Origin: Atopobium sp.
Lineage (GTDB): Bacteria > Actinomycetota > Coriobacteriia > Coriobacteriales > Atopobiaceae
Direction of reading: 5' to 3'
Length of the DNA: 17,959 nt
NCBI GenBank assembly: GCA_015259105.1
Contig: JABZGZ010000023.1
Location: forward strand, 1 to 17,959
The notes beneath the pieces are model-generated. The model saw only the letters and a program-made list of their open reading frames with translations. It was not told where the DNA came from and did no database searches. A program made the position numbers and the translations under genes. This document shows, in pieces, positions 1 to 7,443 of the stretch. Every line of letters starts with the position of its first letter. Within the stretch, counting starts at the first letter, position 1.

Positions 1-33
1 CTTTTTAACAGATTATCTGACTTAGGTGTGTTT

Positions 34-79
34 TGAACTGCCTCCTATTTCTCGTGTCCAAGAAATGGGAGGTAGTTCA
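34..79 (+). other. Long imperfect inverted repeat (19-bp hairpin)
   Basis: Arms 34-52 and 61-79 pair over 19 positions around an 8-base loop (53-60). The two non-Watson-Crick positions (40/73 and 46/67) are G-U pairs if the plus strand is transcribed, but would be C-A mismatches in minus-strand RNA. This suggests the plus-strand RNA is the functional one, for example the 3' end of a gene left of the window. No T-run follows on either side, so a standard intrinsic terminator is not clear. The structure also lies about 40 bases past the stop of the minus-strand HAD gene. Confidence 0.55.
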
Positions 80-118
80 CATCTTAGCGACAAGGCGTTT
101 TTGTGTATGTAACGGTTC

Positions 119-868
119 TTAGGCGAGAAGAACGTGATGTAGATCTTCTACCGTATCTACAATTGCAACCGCTCCCGCATCAATAAGCTCCTGTTTATTG
201 GTAGTTTTGCCATACAGAACGCCAATGCACGGAATCTTATTTGGGAATGCTGCTTCCATATCAAAACGACGGTCGCCAATCATGACGCTTTCAGAAGCTT
301 CAAAGCCAAGCTGGCGCATAACGTGAGCAATAGCAGTGATTTTATCAGTTGCTGCCTCATCTATTCTTCCAGCATAGGTATCAAGAACACCAATAAGGTT
401 GTTGTCCCTAAGGCCCATCTCTAGCATGGGCTGATTCTTTGAGCTTGCTACCGCAACCTTTTTACCGGCGGCATGAAGGTCATCAATGAGGTCTCTCATT
501 CCCTCAAAGAGTGGCCATTTTCCTGTAGTTACATAAAGCTCTCGGTAACGCTTAGTAACCGCAGCAGCGTCCTCATGGCTGAGTCCAAAGACCAGCTCAA
601 ACGCATAAGGAAACGGTGGTCCTACAAGCTTTTTAAGGTCTGATTCTATAAAGTCTGTGTGACCGCAGTCTGTCATTGCCATCTTCGCGGTAGAAACAAT
701 GGTGGGCAACGTGTCTGCCATAGTCCCATCAAAATCAAAAATAATAAGCGAGCGATTCTGCAGATCTGAAATTACATCAGAAGCTATCAGTGACTTATTT
801 GTATCAGTTACGTTTTGCATTATTGCCATGTCAATCCAATCATCTATGTATGTGAGTATACCGTTCAT
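119..868 (-). CDS. HAD-superfamily hydrolase, phosphoglycolate phosphatase-like
   Basis: This is a predicted cytoplasmic Mg-dependent phosphatase of HAD subfamily I with an alpha-helical cap. Motif I is DFDGTMADT with nucleophile D45 and acid/base D47. Motif II is the serine pair in VASSKN (about 142-143). Motif III is the lysine of TDKITAI (about 176). Motif IV is MIGDRRFD (D199, D203). Closest in type are Gph/PpaX-like phosphatases, but the substrate cannot be read from sequence. The HAD core begins only near residue 41, so the N-terminus is unusually long. The first ATG has no visible ribosome binding site, and the in-frame ATGs at 829 or 820 may be the true start (GGA five bases before 829). 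It is transcribed divergently from the TPR-like gene. Confidence 0.85.
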   Translation of the reverse strand: MNGILTYIDDWIDMAIMQNVTDTNKSLIASDVISDLQNRSLIIFDFDGTMADTLPTIVSTAKMAMTDCGHTDFIESDLKKLVGPPFPYAFELVFGLSHEDAAAVTKRYRELYVTTGKWPLFEGMRDLIDDLHAAGKKVAVASSKNQPMLEMGLRDNNLIGVLDTYAGRIDEAATDKITAIAHVMRQLGFEASESVMIGDRRFDMEAAFPNKIPCIGVLYGKTTNKQELIDAGAVAIVDTVEDLHHVLLA

Positions 869-955
869 GGCGCAAAACTAACCAGTCAATGACATTTTCT
901 TCTCGCCTGCCGAATTAACTATTGACAGCTGAAATGTCGTACACCAGCAAAGGTA

Positions 956-969
956 TATAGTTAACTATA
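956..969. promoter_or_regulatory. 14-bp perfect palindrome in a divergent promoter region
   Basis: TATAGTTAACTATA reads identically on both strands and sits 35 bases before the plus-strand start at 1004, in the 135-bp gap between divergent genes. It may be an operator for a dimeric regulator or overlap a -10 element. No -35 box with normal spacing is convincing: TTGACA at 922-927 is 26 bases from TATATA at 954. The role is inferred from position only. Confidence 0.35.
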
Positions 970-1003
970 GATGAATCAGTATGCCTAACTTGGGAGGTGT
1001 ATG

Positions 1004-3271
1004 ATGACTCGTCAGGAAAATAATCCAGAAGCTAAGCAACCTGGAAGAAACAGGCTTGGAAAACTCTATCCGTCTCTCGTCAATACAGACGTTCTGCCTG
1101 ATGAGTCTCTAGACGCTGCCCAAAATAATCAACATGTTGGTTCTATTGATCAGACTGGTTGGCATACAAAGCTCAATATTGAAGCGCTTTCTCTTACGCT
1201 TACAGAGTCCATAACCCCTCTTGAAGTGCTTAAACATTTTGTAACTACAGCATTTTTGCGTGAAAAAGATTCTCACCGAAAAGGTGGATCTGTTGCCATC
1301 CCGCCAAGTGATTTTGAACTGCATCTAGCCCAGCGACTAAAAGATGCCGGTGTTCTCGATGCGCAAGACATTACTATCCCCTGCCGCGTGGTGCGCCTGC
1401 GTACCAATGGCCTCTTTTATCTGCGCGCTAATCAAAAAACACTTTCCTATGAACAGAAGATTCAGCTCCTTACTATTGAGAGCGCACTGAACACTGCCCT
1501 CTTTGCAGAGCGATACTTTCTTGATGCAAATATGGCATCTGAACTTGACTTACTTGCTTTTGAGCAAAAGATTGTCTCTACCATGATGAAGCAATCTCGC
1601 CCCCGTTGTGCCACTACTCAAAGCACCCAAGAAGACGGCGAGTGGGTTGTCCGCAAAGCCATCTCTCTACACATTGAAAGCCTGCGTCTATCTCAGCGTC
1701 TTGTCACTGAGTTTAGGACCAACGTACACAAAGGTATTGCTGCCTTTAGAGTGCATCTGGCCCTTCCTGAGCAATTCCCAAGAAGCTTTCTTAGCTCAGA
1801 TGGAAGCATCAAAGAGGCAACCTTTGATGATCTCTGTCGTGCAGCCACCGCTTATAACTTACATCTTGGTATGCTCATCACCGCAAGTGCTTTTAGAAGC
1901 TCGAAGAGGATTAACGAGGTATGGCTCTCTGGCATATGCAATACAAACAAGCTGCATGCCTGTCTTTTCTCGTTCCACATTACTCGCAAGCAATTTGAAG
2001 ATACAAACATTACAGAAGAGACTAATCCGCTTTCTGTCTATCAGCTCTGGAACGCGCAAATCGACGAGGTAGATGGCATCCTACGCTCAGTCCATCCACT
2101 CTTCACCTTAGATGATGAGATTTTCTGTCCACCAAGTAGATACGATTTTGTTGAGTCTTCTCAAAAACGTCTTGATAGCGTCGCAGCTCACGCGCTAGGC
2201 ACCGATGAAGTGTCGGGGCTTTCTATTGATGAAGGTCAGGCGCGAGAAGAAATTATCACCAAAATTTTGCGCAACCTCTCTTCTTCTACAGAAGAAAACG
2301 TCCGCACTATCTTGTCGTATACCGCAAACTCTACCGATCCTACGGTGCGAGCAGCGGGAGAACGCGTGGTTTCTCGCTTTATTAAGGGCACGCTTGCAGA
2401 AGATGACTTTGAGGCTATTTCAGAAGAGTTTGTTGACGGAGGCGTTCTTTCCTTGGCGGTTACCAAGGCCCAGCGTCTTATTAGCGAGAAAAACTATCAA
2501 GACGCAGAACTGCTCCTACGTGAAGCGCTGGACTCCGTTGATGGCAATAACACCTACACGGACTCAAGCACTACTCAGTGGCGTGTATTTATGAACTACG
2601 TCGATCGCGTACTTTACAACAGAATTCTCTCTAATCCCGAGAAAAATACTCGTCTAGCTCCTATGTCTTACTTTGAGGCTCACCTTTTGGTATCTATTGC
2701 TCAGACGCTCCAAGGACAAACTCAAAATGCTCTCCAGCACGCGAGAAGGGCTGTTGAGATTGCTCCTCTTAGCATGAGTGCAAGGCTACACCTCTCTCAC
2801 TGTCTTGAAGAGTCGCTTGATATTACAGCTGCGGCAGATGAACTCAAGAAGCTCCTGCTGCTTGCCCATGACCCAGAGAGTATCGGATTTGGTTATTACC
2901 GCATGGCGTTCTTCCAATGGAGACTCAGGCATCTGAAAGCCGCCCAAGCTTGTTATCAGTTTGCCTTGAAGTTCTTACCAGGAGCTACATTTATTATTGG
3001 CACTGAGACGGCTATTCTTGCGCAAACAGAGCCTGAGTTTAGCTGCGATGAAATGAGCGATGATGAGATTTACGCCACGCTCATAGAAAATCAAATTCCT
3101 GTTGCTCCAACAGATGAGGTCTCTACTATTTTCTTAGATGGTACGCGAGCCTCGCTTGATGCAGAGCTTTTTAGTGTGGCTAAGAACTTCATGATGAACC
3201 TAGGAATTATGACTAAAGATGACGTCTACTTTGACATGCTCAACTCCATTGAAGGAGAGCCTGATAGATAA
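1004..3271 (+). CDS. Uncharacterised cytoplasmic protein with C-terminal TPR-like helices
   Basis: The 755-residue product was not recognised as any named family. It has no signal peptide and no membrane segment. Most of it is predicted helical and acidic. Around residues 555-660 helices pair in a tetratricopeptide-like pattern (ALQHARRAVEIAPLS, then AACYQFALKFLPG-like ends), which suggests a protein-interaction scaffold. The N-terminal 550 residues show no catalytic motif that I can name. The start at 1004 is preferred over the ATG at 1001 because GGGAGG at 992-997 is then six bases away instead of three. The gene is monocistronic, divergent from the HAD gene and closed by the terminator at 3314-3345. 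It is probably a lineage-restricted coriobacterial protein (inference). Confidence 0.8.
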   Translation: MTRQENNPEAKQPGRNRLGKLYPSLVNTDVLPDESLDAAQNNQHVGSIDQTGWHTKLNIEALSLTLTESITPLEVLKHFVTTAFLREKDSHRKGGSVAIPPSDFELHLAQRLKDAGVLDAQDITIPCRVVRLRTNGLFYLRANQKTLSYEQKIQLLTIESALNTALFAERYFLDANMASELDLLAFEQKIVSTMMKQSRPRCATTQSTQEDGEWVVRKAISLHIESLRLSQRLVTEFRTNVHKGIAAFRVHLALPEQFPRSFLSSDGSIKEATFDDLCRAATAYNLHLGMLITASAFRSSKRINEVWLSGICNTNKLHACLFSFHITRKQFEDTNITEETNPLSVYQLWNAQIDEVDGILRSVHPLFTLDDEIFCPPSRYDFVESSQKRLDSVAAHALGTDEVSGLSIDEGQAREEIITKILRNLSSSTEENVRTILSYTANSTDPTVRAAGERVVSRFIKGTLAEDDFEAISEEFVDGGVLSLAVTKAQRLISEKNYQDAELLLREALDSVDGNNTYTDSSTTQWRVFMNYVDRVLYNRILSNPEKNTRLAPMSYFEAHLLVSIAQTLQGQTQNALQHARRAVEIAPLSMSARLHLSHCLEESLDITAAADELKKLLLLAHDPESIGFGYYRMAFFQWRLRHLKAAQACYQFALKFLPGATFIIGTETAILAQTEPEFSCDEMSDDEIYATLIENQIPVAPTDEVSTIFLDGTRASLDAELFSVAKNFMMNLGIMTKDDVYFDMLNSIEGEPDR

Positions 3272-3313
3272 GATAACTCAACTCAACTCAAACTCACAAA
3301 GAATTGGCATAAA

Positions 3314-3345
3314 AAAAGGAGTTCCGATTTCTCGGAACTCCTTTT
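3314..3345. terminator. Bidirectional intrinsic terminator
   Basis: A perfect 14-bp stem (3314-3327 with 3332-3345, loop TTTC) has A-runs on the left and T-runs on the right. It therefore works as a rho-independent terminator on both strands, between the convergent TPR-like gene and the autolysin gene. Confidence 0.9.
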
Positions 3346-3364
3346 GCACAATGTGCTGTGGCTT

Positions 3365-6031
3365 TTACAGCTCATTCATTACGCGAACAAGCTTTACAGC
3401 ATAGTTCTTATCCATTGCCCACGTTCCAGCAAGCTTGCGGATAATGTTAGCTTTCTTAGCAAGAATCCATGCTCCGTAGCGCTGGTCAACCTCTCGAGCT
3501 TTGCTTGGATCAACGGTCAGTGGCTCATAGCCTGCGTATGCACGAAGGTGCAAAGCCTGCGCGCGGAGTCCCTTAAGAACGGTATCAAATGAGAGACCAC
3601 GCTCTCCGTCTCCAGTTGCACCCATACCACCAAAGTTGCACTGCTCAGGAAGAACATCGCCACCAAAGCGAAGGTTACCTGTCTCAATCATGACCTGCGC
3701 ATAGAGAAGCTCTGGACGAACTCCCTCGTCAATTGCAGCCTGCCATAGCTGGTTTACAAAATCAGTTCCTGTTGCAGCGCCCTTCTCGGCATAGACAGCT
3801 GGATAAGCAGAACCTACGCGCTTGTTGAAATCTCGCTGGAGGTCCTCTTTCGTGACAAGAGGTGCTCCAAGAACGCTGGTGCGATCAGAGAAATTACCGC
3901 GAGTTGGCTCAATTGGAGAATCGTTATCAGTAGGGGTGTTGTTAGCGTCTCTATTATCTCCACCGTTATCGCTGTCAACGTTTCCACCTCTACCGTTATT
4001 GGTATCAGTAGGCTTAATGTTGAGAACACCATATGTATCTGCGTGTACAACACGACCATCTGAAAGCGTGATGTCTTGGTTACGGAGCAGGCCATTATTC
4101 TCGTCAAAGTAATAATATGAACCATTGATTGATTGCAGACCAAAGAGGGCGCCGTGCTCAGTAGTAGTTGGATCAAAATACCAGGTCTTTCCATTTGGAG
4201 TATTAAACCAACCAGATGCCAAAGCACCGCTTGATTGAGCCCAAGCCCAAATATTGTTAGGCAACGCAATCCAACCATTAGAGGTCATGCCATTGTTTAC
4301 GTCGACATAATACGAGCCACTAGAAGTCGAAAAAACGCCGGTCTTCATAAGTGGGTAAGTTGCATTCTCATCAAAGTAGAACCACTTACCGTTAGGCATA
4401 TACTTCCAGCCAGCATAAAGAGAGCCATCTGAATTTGCCCATGCCCAATTACCATCAGCAAGGCTAATCCAGCCGCCATAAAGAAGACCATGAGTAACAT
4501 CAATGTAGTACTTCTGATAGCCATCGGACATCAAACCAAAGGTAGCGCGATAGTTGTTATTACTATCAAAGTAGAACCATTTGCCGTTAGGCATACGTTT
4601 CCAACCGGCTTGCAATGAACCATCTTCTGTTGCCCATGACCAAGAATCGTCAGGCCAGTGAATCCAATTATTCTTTACAAGGCCATTCACTTCATCAAAG
4701 TAATAAGACTTACCTGAAATGGTCCTCTGACCAAGAGCGGCAGCGTTATGAGATGCAGCTGCGTCAAAGTACCAAACTTTACCATTTGGCGTAGTAAACC
4801 AGCCAGAAACAGCAATTCCCCTAGCATCAAAATAATGCCAGCCATCATCGTCTTTAAGCCATCTGCTTACGTAAGCAGTGCCGTTGTCGTCGGAATACAT
4901 CCATCCTTCAGCAGCTCTGCGCCAGCCATAGGATTCTTTAATCTTAGCGTCATAGTTTGTCTGTCGGGTTACTTCTTGACCGTCAGAAGATCTTGCTGTG
5001 ATATACAGGGTGTAACGGCCGCTAGCAGGAAGCGTAAAGGTAGACGAAGTTGCCGTTGTATTAGATGCAACCGTTACCTTTGTTCCGTCTGGACCAACAT
5101 AGCTATAAGTAAATGTTGCGTCAGTAACTACGCCAGTAAGAACTGGTTTTAAAGTGACATCGTTATCCTTTTGAGCTACTGAAACACTACTCATGCTCCA
5201 CCAGGTATCAGAGCTGTACATTTCCCAAATTGCCCATGCATCTGCCCAGCCAATGTAGTCAACCTTGGAATTATCGCCAAGGTCTTTAAACTCAGCAGCA
5301 TGTGCTGGATTAGAGATGAATTGATGCTCAATAATTACGCCAAGAATTCCCTTTTGACGAGCATAGCGGACAATACCGTAATAATCGGACTCATCGCCAT
5401 TCTCGTAATAGTCTGTTCCGTATTGGTCGTTGTAGCCACGTTCTGTTGCGCCGTCACCGCGGGTAACAATACCAACTTTATTTCTGAGGTAATAGTTAAC
5501 CTTGCCGGCAAAAATTTGACCGGAGAGATAAAGATCATAGTTGTAGCTTACCTTATGAGGAACAAGTACCTCTGAGCCCGTTGCAGATGCAGGGCCGGCA
5601 TTGTAGTGAAGCGAGATGATGGCACAAGCGTTTGCGTCAACAGCACGCTGTACGCGCGTCTTGATCGATGGATCCTCGTGTTCTCCACGAACAACAACAA
5701 CCTGTACACCCCATTTTTCCAGATACTTCTTGGCGTACATGGCAGTTGCCCAAGCCAGATCTCCCTCTTTGAGTCCAAAGTAGGTAGCACCTGGATCTCT
5801 GCCTTCAAGGCCATCACTGTGACCTGGGTCAAGCGCAATAGGTCTGCCAGTTGCACGAGCAAGTGCTACGGCATCTTTTAGTGATTCACTCTGGATAATG
5901 TTTCCTTGGGCATCCATTGTGGTGTAGGTAGTTGCATATGCGCTTTGAACTGTTGTTGCAAACAGTGCCATGACAACAAAGAACAAAACAGCAAGCAATT
6001 TACCGCGAGTATTAAATAAGCTGCGTTTCAT
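3365..6031 (-). CDS. Secreted bifunctional autolysin: N-acetylmuramoyl-L-alanine amidase plus glucosaminidase with wall-binding repeats
   Basis: An 888-residue secreted peptidoglycan hydrolase. A signal peptide spans residues 1-33 (cleavage near SAYA). An Amidase_3 domain occupies about 63-250, with zinc ligands H71 (DPGH), E89 and H142 (SLHYN) and catalytic E235 (IIEHQF). This domain cuts the amide bond between muramic acid and the stem peptide. An Ig-like stretch lies around 282-360. Aromatic GW/YFD wall-binding repeats cover about 365-672 and include the 66-residue module. A Gly/Asp/Asn-rich linker covers about 675-720. The C-terminal domain (about 725-888) resembles GH73 glucosaminidases, with probable catalytic E783 in QVMIETG. 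GGAGGA at 6036-6041 supports the start. The likely role is cell separation or wall turnover. The binding ligand is unknown; choline is not established. Confidence 0.92.
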   Translation of the reverse strand: MKRSLFNTRGKLLAVLFFVVMALFATTVQSAYATTYTTMDAQGNIIQSESLKDAVALARATGRPIALDPGHSDGLEGRDPGATYFGLKEGDLAWATAMYAKKYLEKWGVQVVVVRGEHEDPSIKTRVQRAVDANACAIISLHYNAGPASATGSEVLVPHKVSYNYDLYLSGQIFAGKVNYYLRNKVGIVTRGDGATERGYNDQYGTDYYENGDESDYYGIVRYARQKGILGVIIEHQFISNPAHAAEFKDLGDNSKVDYIGWADAWAIWEMYSSDTWWSMSSVSVAQKDNDVTLKPVLTGVVTDATFTYSYVGPDGTKVTVASNTTATSSTFTLPASGRYTLYITARSSDGQEVTRQTNYDAKIKESYGWRRAAEGWMYSDDNGTAYVSRWLKDDDGWHYFDARGIAVSGWFTTPNGKVWYFDAAASHNAAALGQRTISGKSYYFDEVNGLVKNNWIHWPDDSWSWATEDGSLQAGWKRMPNGKWFYFDSNNNYRATFGLMSDGYQKYYIDVTHGLLYGGWISLADGNWAWANSDGSLYAGWKYMPNGKWFYFDENATYPLMKTGVFSTSSGSYYVDVNNGMTSNGWIALPNNIWAWAQSSGALASGWFNTPNGKTWYFDPTTTEHGALFGLQSINGSYYYFDENNGLLRNQDITLSDGRVVHADTYGVLNIKPTDTNNGRGGNVDSDNGGDNRDANNTPTDNDSPIEPTRGNFSDRTSVLGAPLVTKEDLQRDFNKRVGSAYPAVYAEKGAATGTDFVNQLWQAAIDEGVRPELLYAQVMIETGNLRFGGDVLPEQCNFGGMGATGDGERGLSFDTVLKGLRAQALHLRAYAGYEPLTVDPSKAREVDQRYGAWILAKKANIIRKLAGTWAMDKNYAVKLVRVMNEL
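4016..4804 (-). repeat. 66-residue wall-binding super-repeat, about four units (autolysin)
   Basis: Units start at GW in residues 410, 476, 541 and 607 of the autolysin, giving spacings of 66, 65 and 66. Each unit contains three aromatic sub-repeats (TPNGK-WYFD, then YYFDxxxGL, then W-WAxxDGSL). The first and last units carry the TPNGKxWYFD version and the middle two carry the MPNGKWFYFD version. Confidence 0.8.
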
Positions 6032-6078
6032 GCGGTCCTCCGAAAAGTATTGGTTTACTCCTCTTCATACTTGTTAAA

Positions 6079-6106
6079 AGTTTACACTAGACTGGCACGT
6101 CAACAA
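6079..6106 (-). promoter_or_regulatory. Possible sigma-70 type promoter for the autolysin gene
   Basis: On the minus strand, TTGTTG (6101-6106) and TAAACT (6079-6084) are 16 bases apart, about 50 bases before the autolysin start. Both hexamers are imperfect, so this is a tentative call. Confidence 0.3.
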
Positions 6107-6144
6107 TAAAAAACACAAGCTCACCGCAACTTGATTGGAACTCT

Positions 6145-6807
6145 GTGATTTTCTCGACACTTGAAGATATTCTTGCAACAGATTTTGAAGCAGCAATCTT
6201 TGATTTTGATGGCACTATTGCTCATACACACCATATTTGGAAGCTTGTTGACCAGGAGTTTTTTGAGTCGCGAGGAATCCCTTACACTCCAGAAATTGGC
6301 AAGATTCTCTCCCCTCTTGGATTTGAAAGAGGAGCCGAATGGGCAATTGCCACCTATGGGCTAAAGGAAGATTCAGAAGAAATTGTTGCCGAGTGGAAAG
6401 AGCTGAGTAAAAGCTTCTTTGTAAACTCCGTGCAGCTTAGACCTGGTATTGTTGATTTTATTGGCAAGCTACAAGAAAAAGACATCCCTACTGCATTAGC
6501 AACTGTCAACGAGCCGGAGCTTCTTGCTCTTCTTGAGCCTCGTTTACATCTATCCACTCTGTTTGATACTCAGGTGTTTGCAGCAGATGTTGGATCTGCA
6601 AAAGATGAGCCTCATCTGTATCTTGAGGTGCTTAAACGCCTTAATACTCCAGCCGAGAAAACAATACTGTTTGAAGATATTCCATTGGCTCTTCAGACAG
6701 GAAATTCTGTTGGCCTTATCACCTGTGCTGTTAATTGTGATGATGAGCATCAAGATATCGAGAAACTCTCTGAACTTGCCGACCTTACCATCAAGCATTG
6801 GTATTAA
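6145..6807 (+). CDS. HAD-superfamily hydrolase (subfamily IA)
   Basis: A 220-residue cytoplasmic phosphatase-like protein. Motif I FDFDGTIAHTH provides D20 and D22, motif II is T120 in ALATVN, motif III is K153 in SAKDEP, and motif IV is LFEDIPLAL with E177 and D178. The cap is small and helical, as in beta-phosphoglucomutase-like and phosphoglycolate phosphatase-like members. The substrate cannot be deduced. The start is GTG at 6145 with only a weak GGAA upstream; no other start lies near the conserved N-terminus. It is not closely similar to the HAD protein at the left edge. The gene stands alone, divergent from the autolysin and convergent with the cold-shock gene. Confidence 0.87.
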   Translation: MIFSTLEDILATDFEAAIFDFDGTIAHTHHIWKLVDQEFFESRGIPYTPEIGKILSPLGFERGAEWAIATYGLKEDSEEIVAEWKELSKSFFVNSVQLRPGIVDFIGKLQEKDIPTALATVNEPELLALLEPRLHLSTLFDTQVFAADVGSAKDEPHLYLEVLKRLNTPAEKTILFEDIPLALQTGNSVGLITCAVNCDDEHQDIEKLSELADLTIKHWY

Positions 6808-6848
6808 AGCTCTTGGTAACTGTAACTGTAAAAATAGCGATGTAACAA

Positions 6849-6874
6849 AAAAGGAGACCCGAAGGTCTCCTTTT
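6849..6874. terminator. Bidirectional intrinsic terminator
   Basis: An 11-bp perfect stem (6849-6859 with 6864-6874) closed by a CGAA tetraloop has A-runs before and T-runs after it. It serves both the HAD gene (plus) and the cold-shock gene (minus). Confidence 0.9.
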
Positions 6875-6894
6875 GATGGTAGTGTTCGCAAGTA

Positions 6895-7098
6895 CTAGAT
6901 CTTGTGGACGCTAGAAGCCTGGAGCTTACCGTTCTGGCCGGTGGTAATCTCAAACTCGACAGGCTGACCCTCATCGAGAGTCTTGAAACCGTCCATCTGA
7001 ATCTCGGAGAAGTGTACGAACAGATCGTCGCCATCCTCACGAGAGATGAAGCCGTAACCCTTGTCTGGATTAAACCACTTTACAGTACCCTGAGCCAT
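6895..7098 (-). CDS. Cold-shock domain protein, CspA family
   Basis: A 67-residue single cold-shock domain, the normal family length. It binds single-stranded RNA or DNA as an OB-fold and acts as an RNA chaperone. RNP1 is KGYGFI (13-18) and RNP2 is LFVHF (26-30); the N-terminal GTVKWFN is typical. The start at 7098 is chosen because it gives the conserved MxxGTVKWF start and has AAAGG six bases upstream; the longer frame beginning at 7131 would add eleven unconserved residues. It is transcribed alone from a structured leader and ends at the shared terminator. Confidence 0.96.
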   Translation of the reverse strand: MAQGTVKWFNPDKGYGFISREDGDDLFVHFSEIQMDGFKTLDEGQPVEFEITTGQNGKLQASSVHKI

Positions 7099-7185
7099 TT
7101 CGTGCCTTTCTTTCTTAGCCCCGCAGGGCAAAACTGCGCCTGTGGAGCGCGATACCGTGACGTTTCGCCACGTGGAATATAATAA
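7099..7185 (-). promoter_or_regulatory. Structured leader and probable -10 region of the cold-shock gene
   Basis: On the minus strand an AT-rich element TTATTATATT (7176-7185) looks like a -10 region, without a convincing -35. Two hairpins follow: 7156-7172 (7-bp stem, AAA loop, one G-U pair) and 7118-7129 (GCCC/GGGC, directly before the ribosome binding site). Long structured 5' leaders are typical of cold-shock mRNAs, where they control stability and translation at low temperature. Confidence 0.45.
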
Positions 7186-7443
7186 CCTTAATCAACAACT
7201 TATGTGGCGAGAAACCACTCATGGAGATTTTCACACCATCTACCGGAAGAGCCACAGGTAATCAAGCTGTTTTCCAGCATTTATTTATGGATATATCTGC
7301 TATTAAACGTTTTTTATCTCATTAGTTGAGCATTTTTTCATAGAAGATAGAGAATTTGTATAGGATTAATTTACGGGAACAATAACAGACATATCAAACT
7401 ATTATTTATATAGAAAGTTATCCCTTCAAAAAAGGATATGACA
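7186..7443 (+). other. Upstream region of the L,D-transpeptidase gene with several short hairpins
   Basis: This is most of the only gene-free stretch over 300 bases (7099-7443). Short stems on the plus strand are GTGG/CCAC (7204-7218), ATGG/CCAT (7221-7239), GCTG/CAGC (7266-7278) and CTCA/TGAG (7318-7330); the last is followed by six T's at 7333-7338. The part after 7280 is very AT-rich. No promoter with proper spacing and no riboswitch class that I know could be identified. Confidence 0.35.

Noticed and set aside
922..959. TTGACA and TATATA as a promoter for the TPR-like gene
   Set aside because: The spacer is 26 bases, far from the usual 16-18.
3814..4278. 154-codon open frame within the autolysin gene
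   Set aside because: It is an off-frame reading of the repeat-rich autolysin region; long off-frame readings are common in low-complexity repeats.
7099..7131. Longer start for the cold-shock protein (eleven extra residues)
   Set aside because: The extension does not match the family N-terminus and overlaps a hairpin and the ribosome binding site.
7186..7443. c-di-AMP (ydaO) or c-di-GMP riboswitch before the wall enzyme gene
   Set aside because: None of the conserved core segments of these riboswitches that I know is present.
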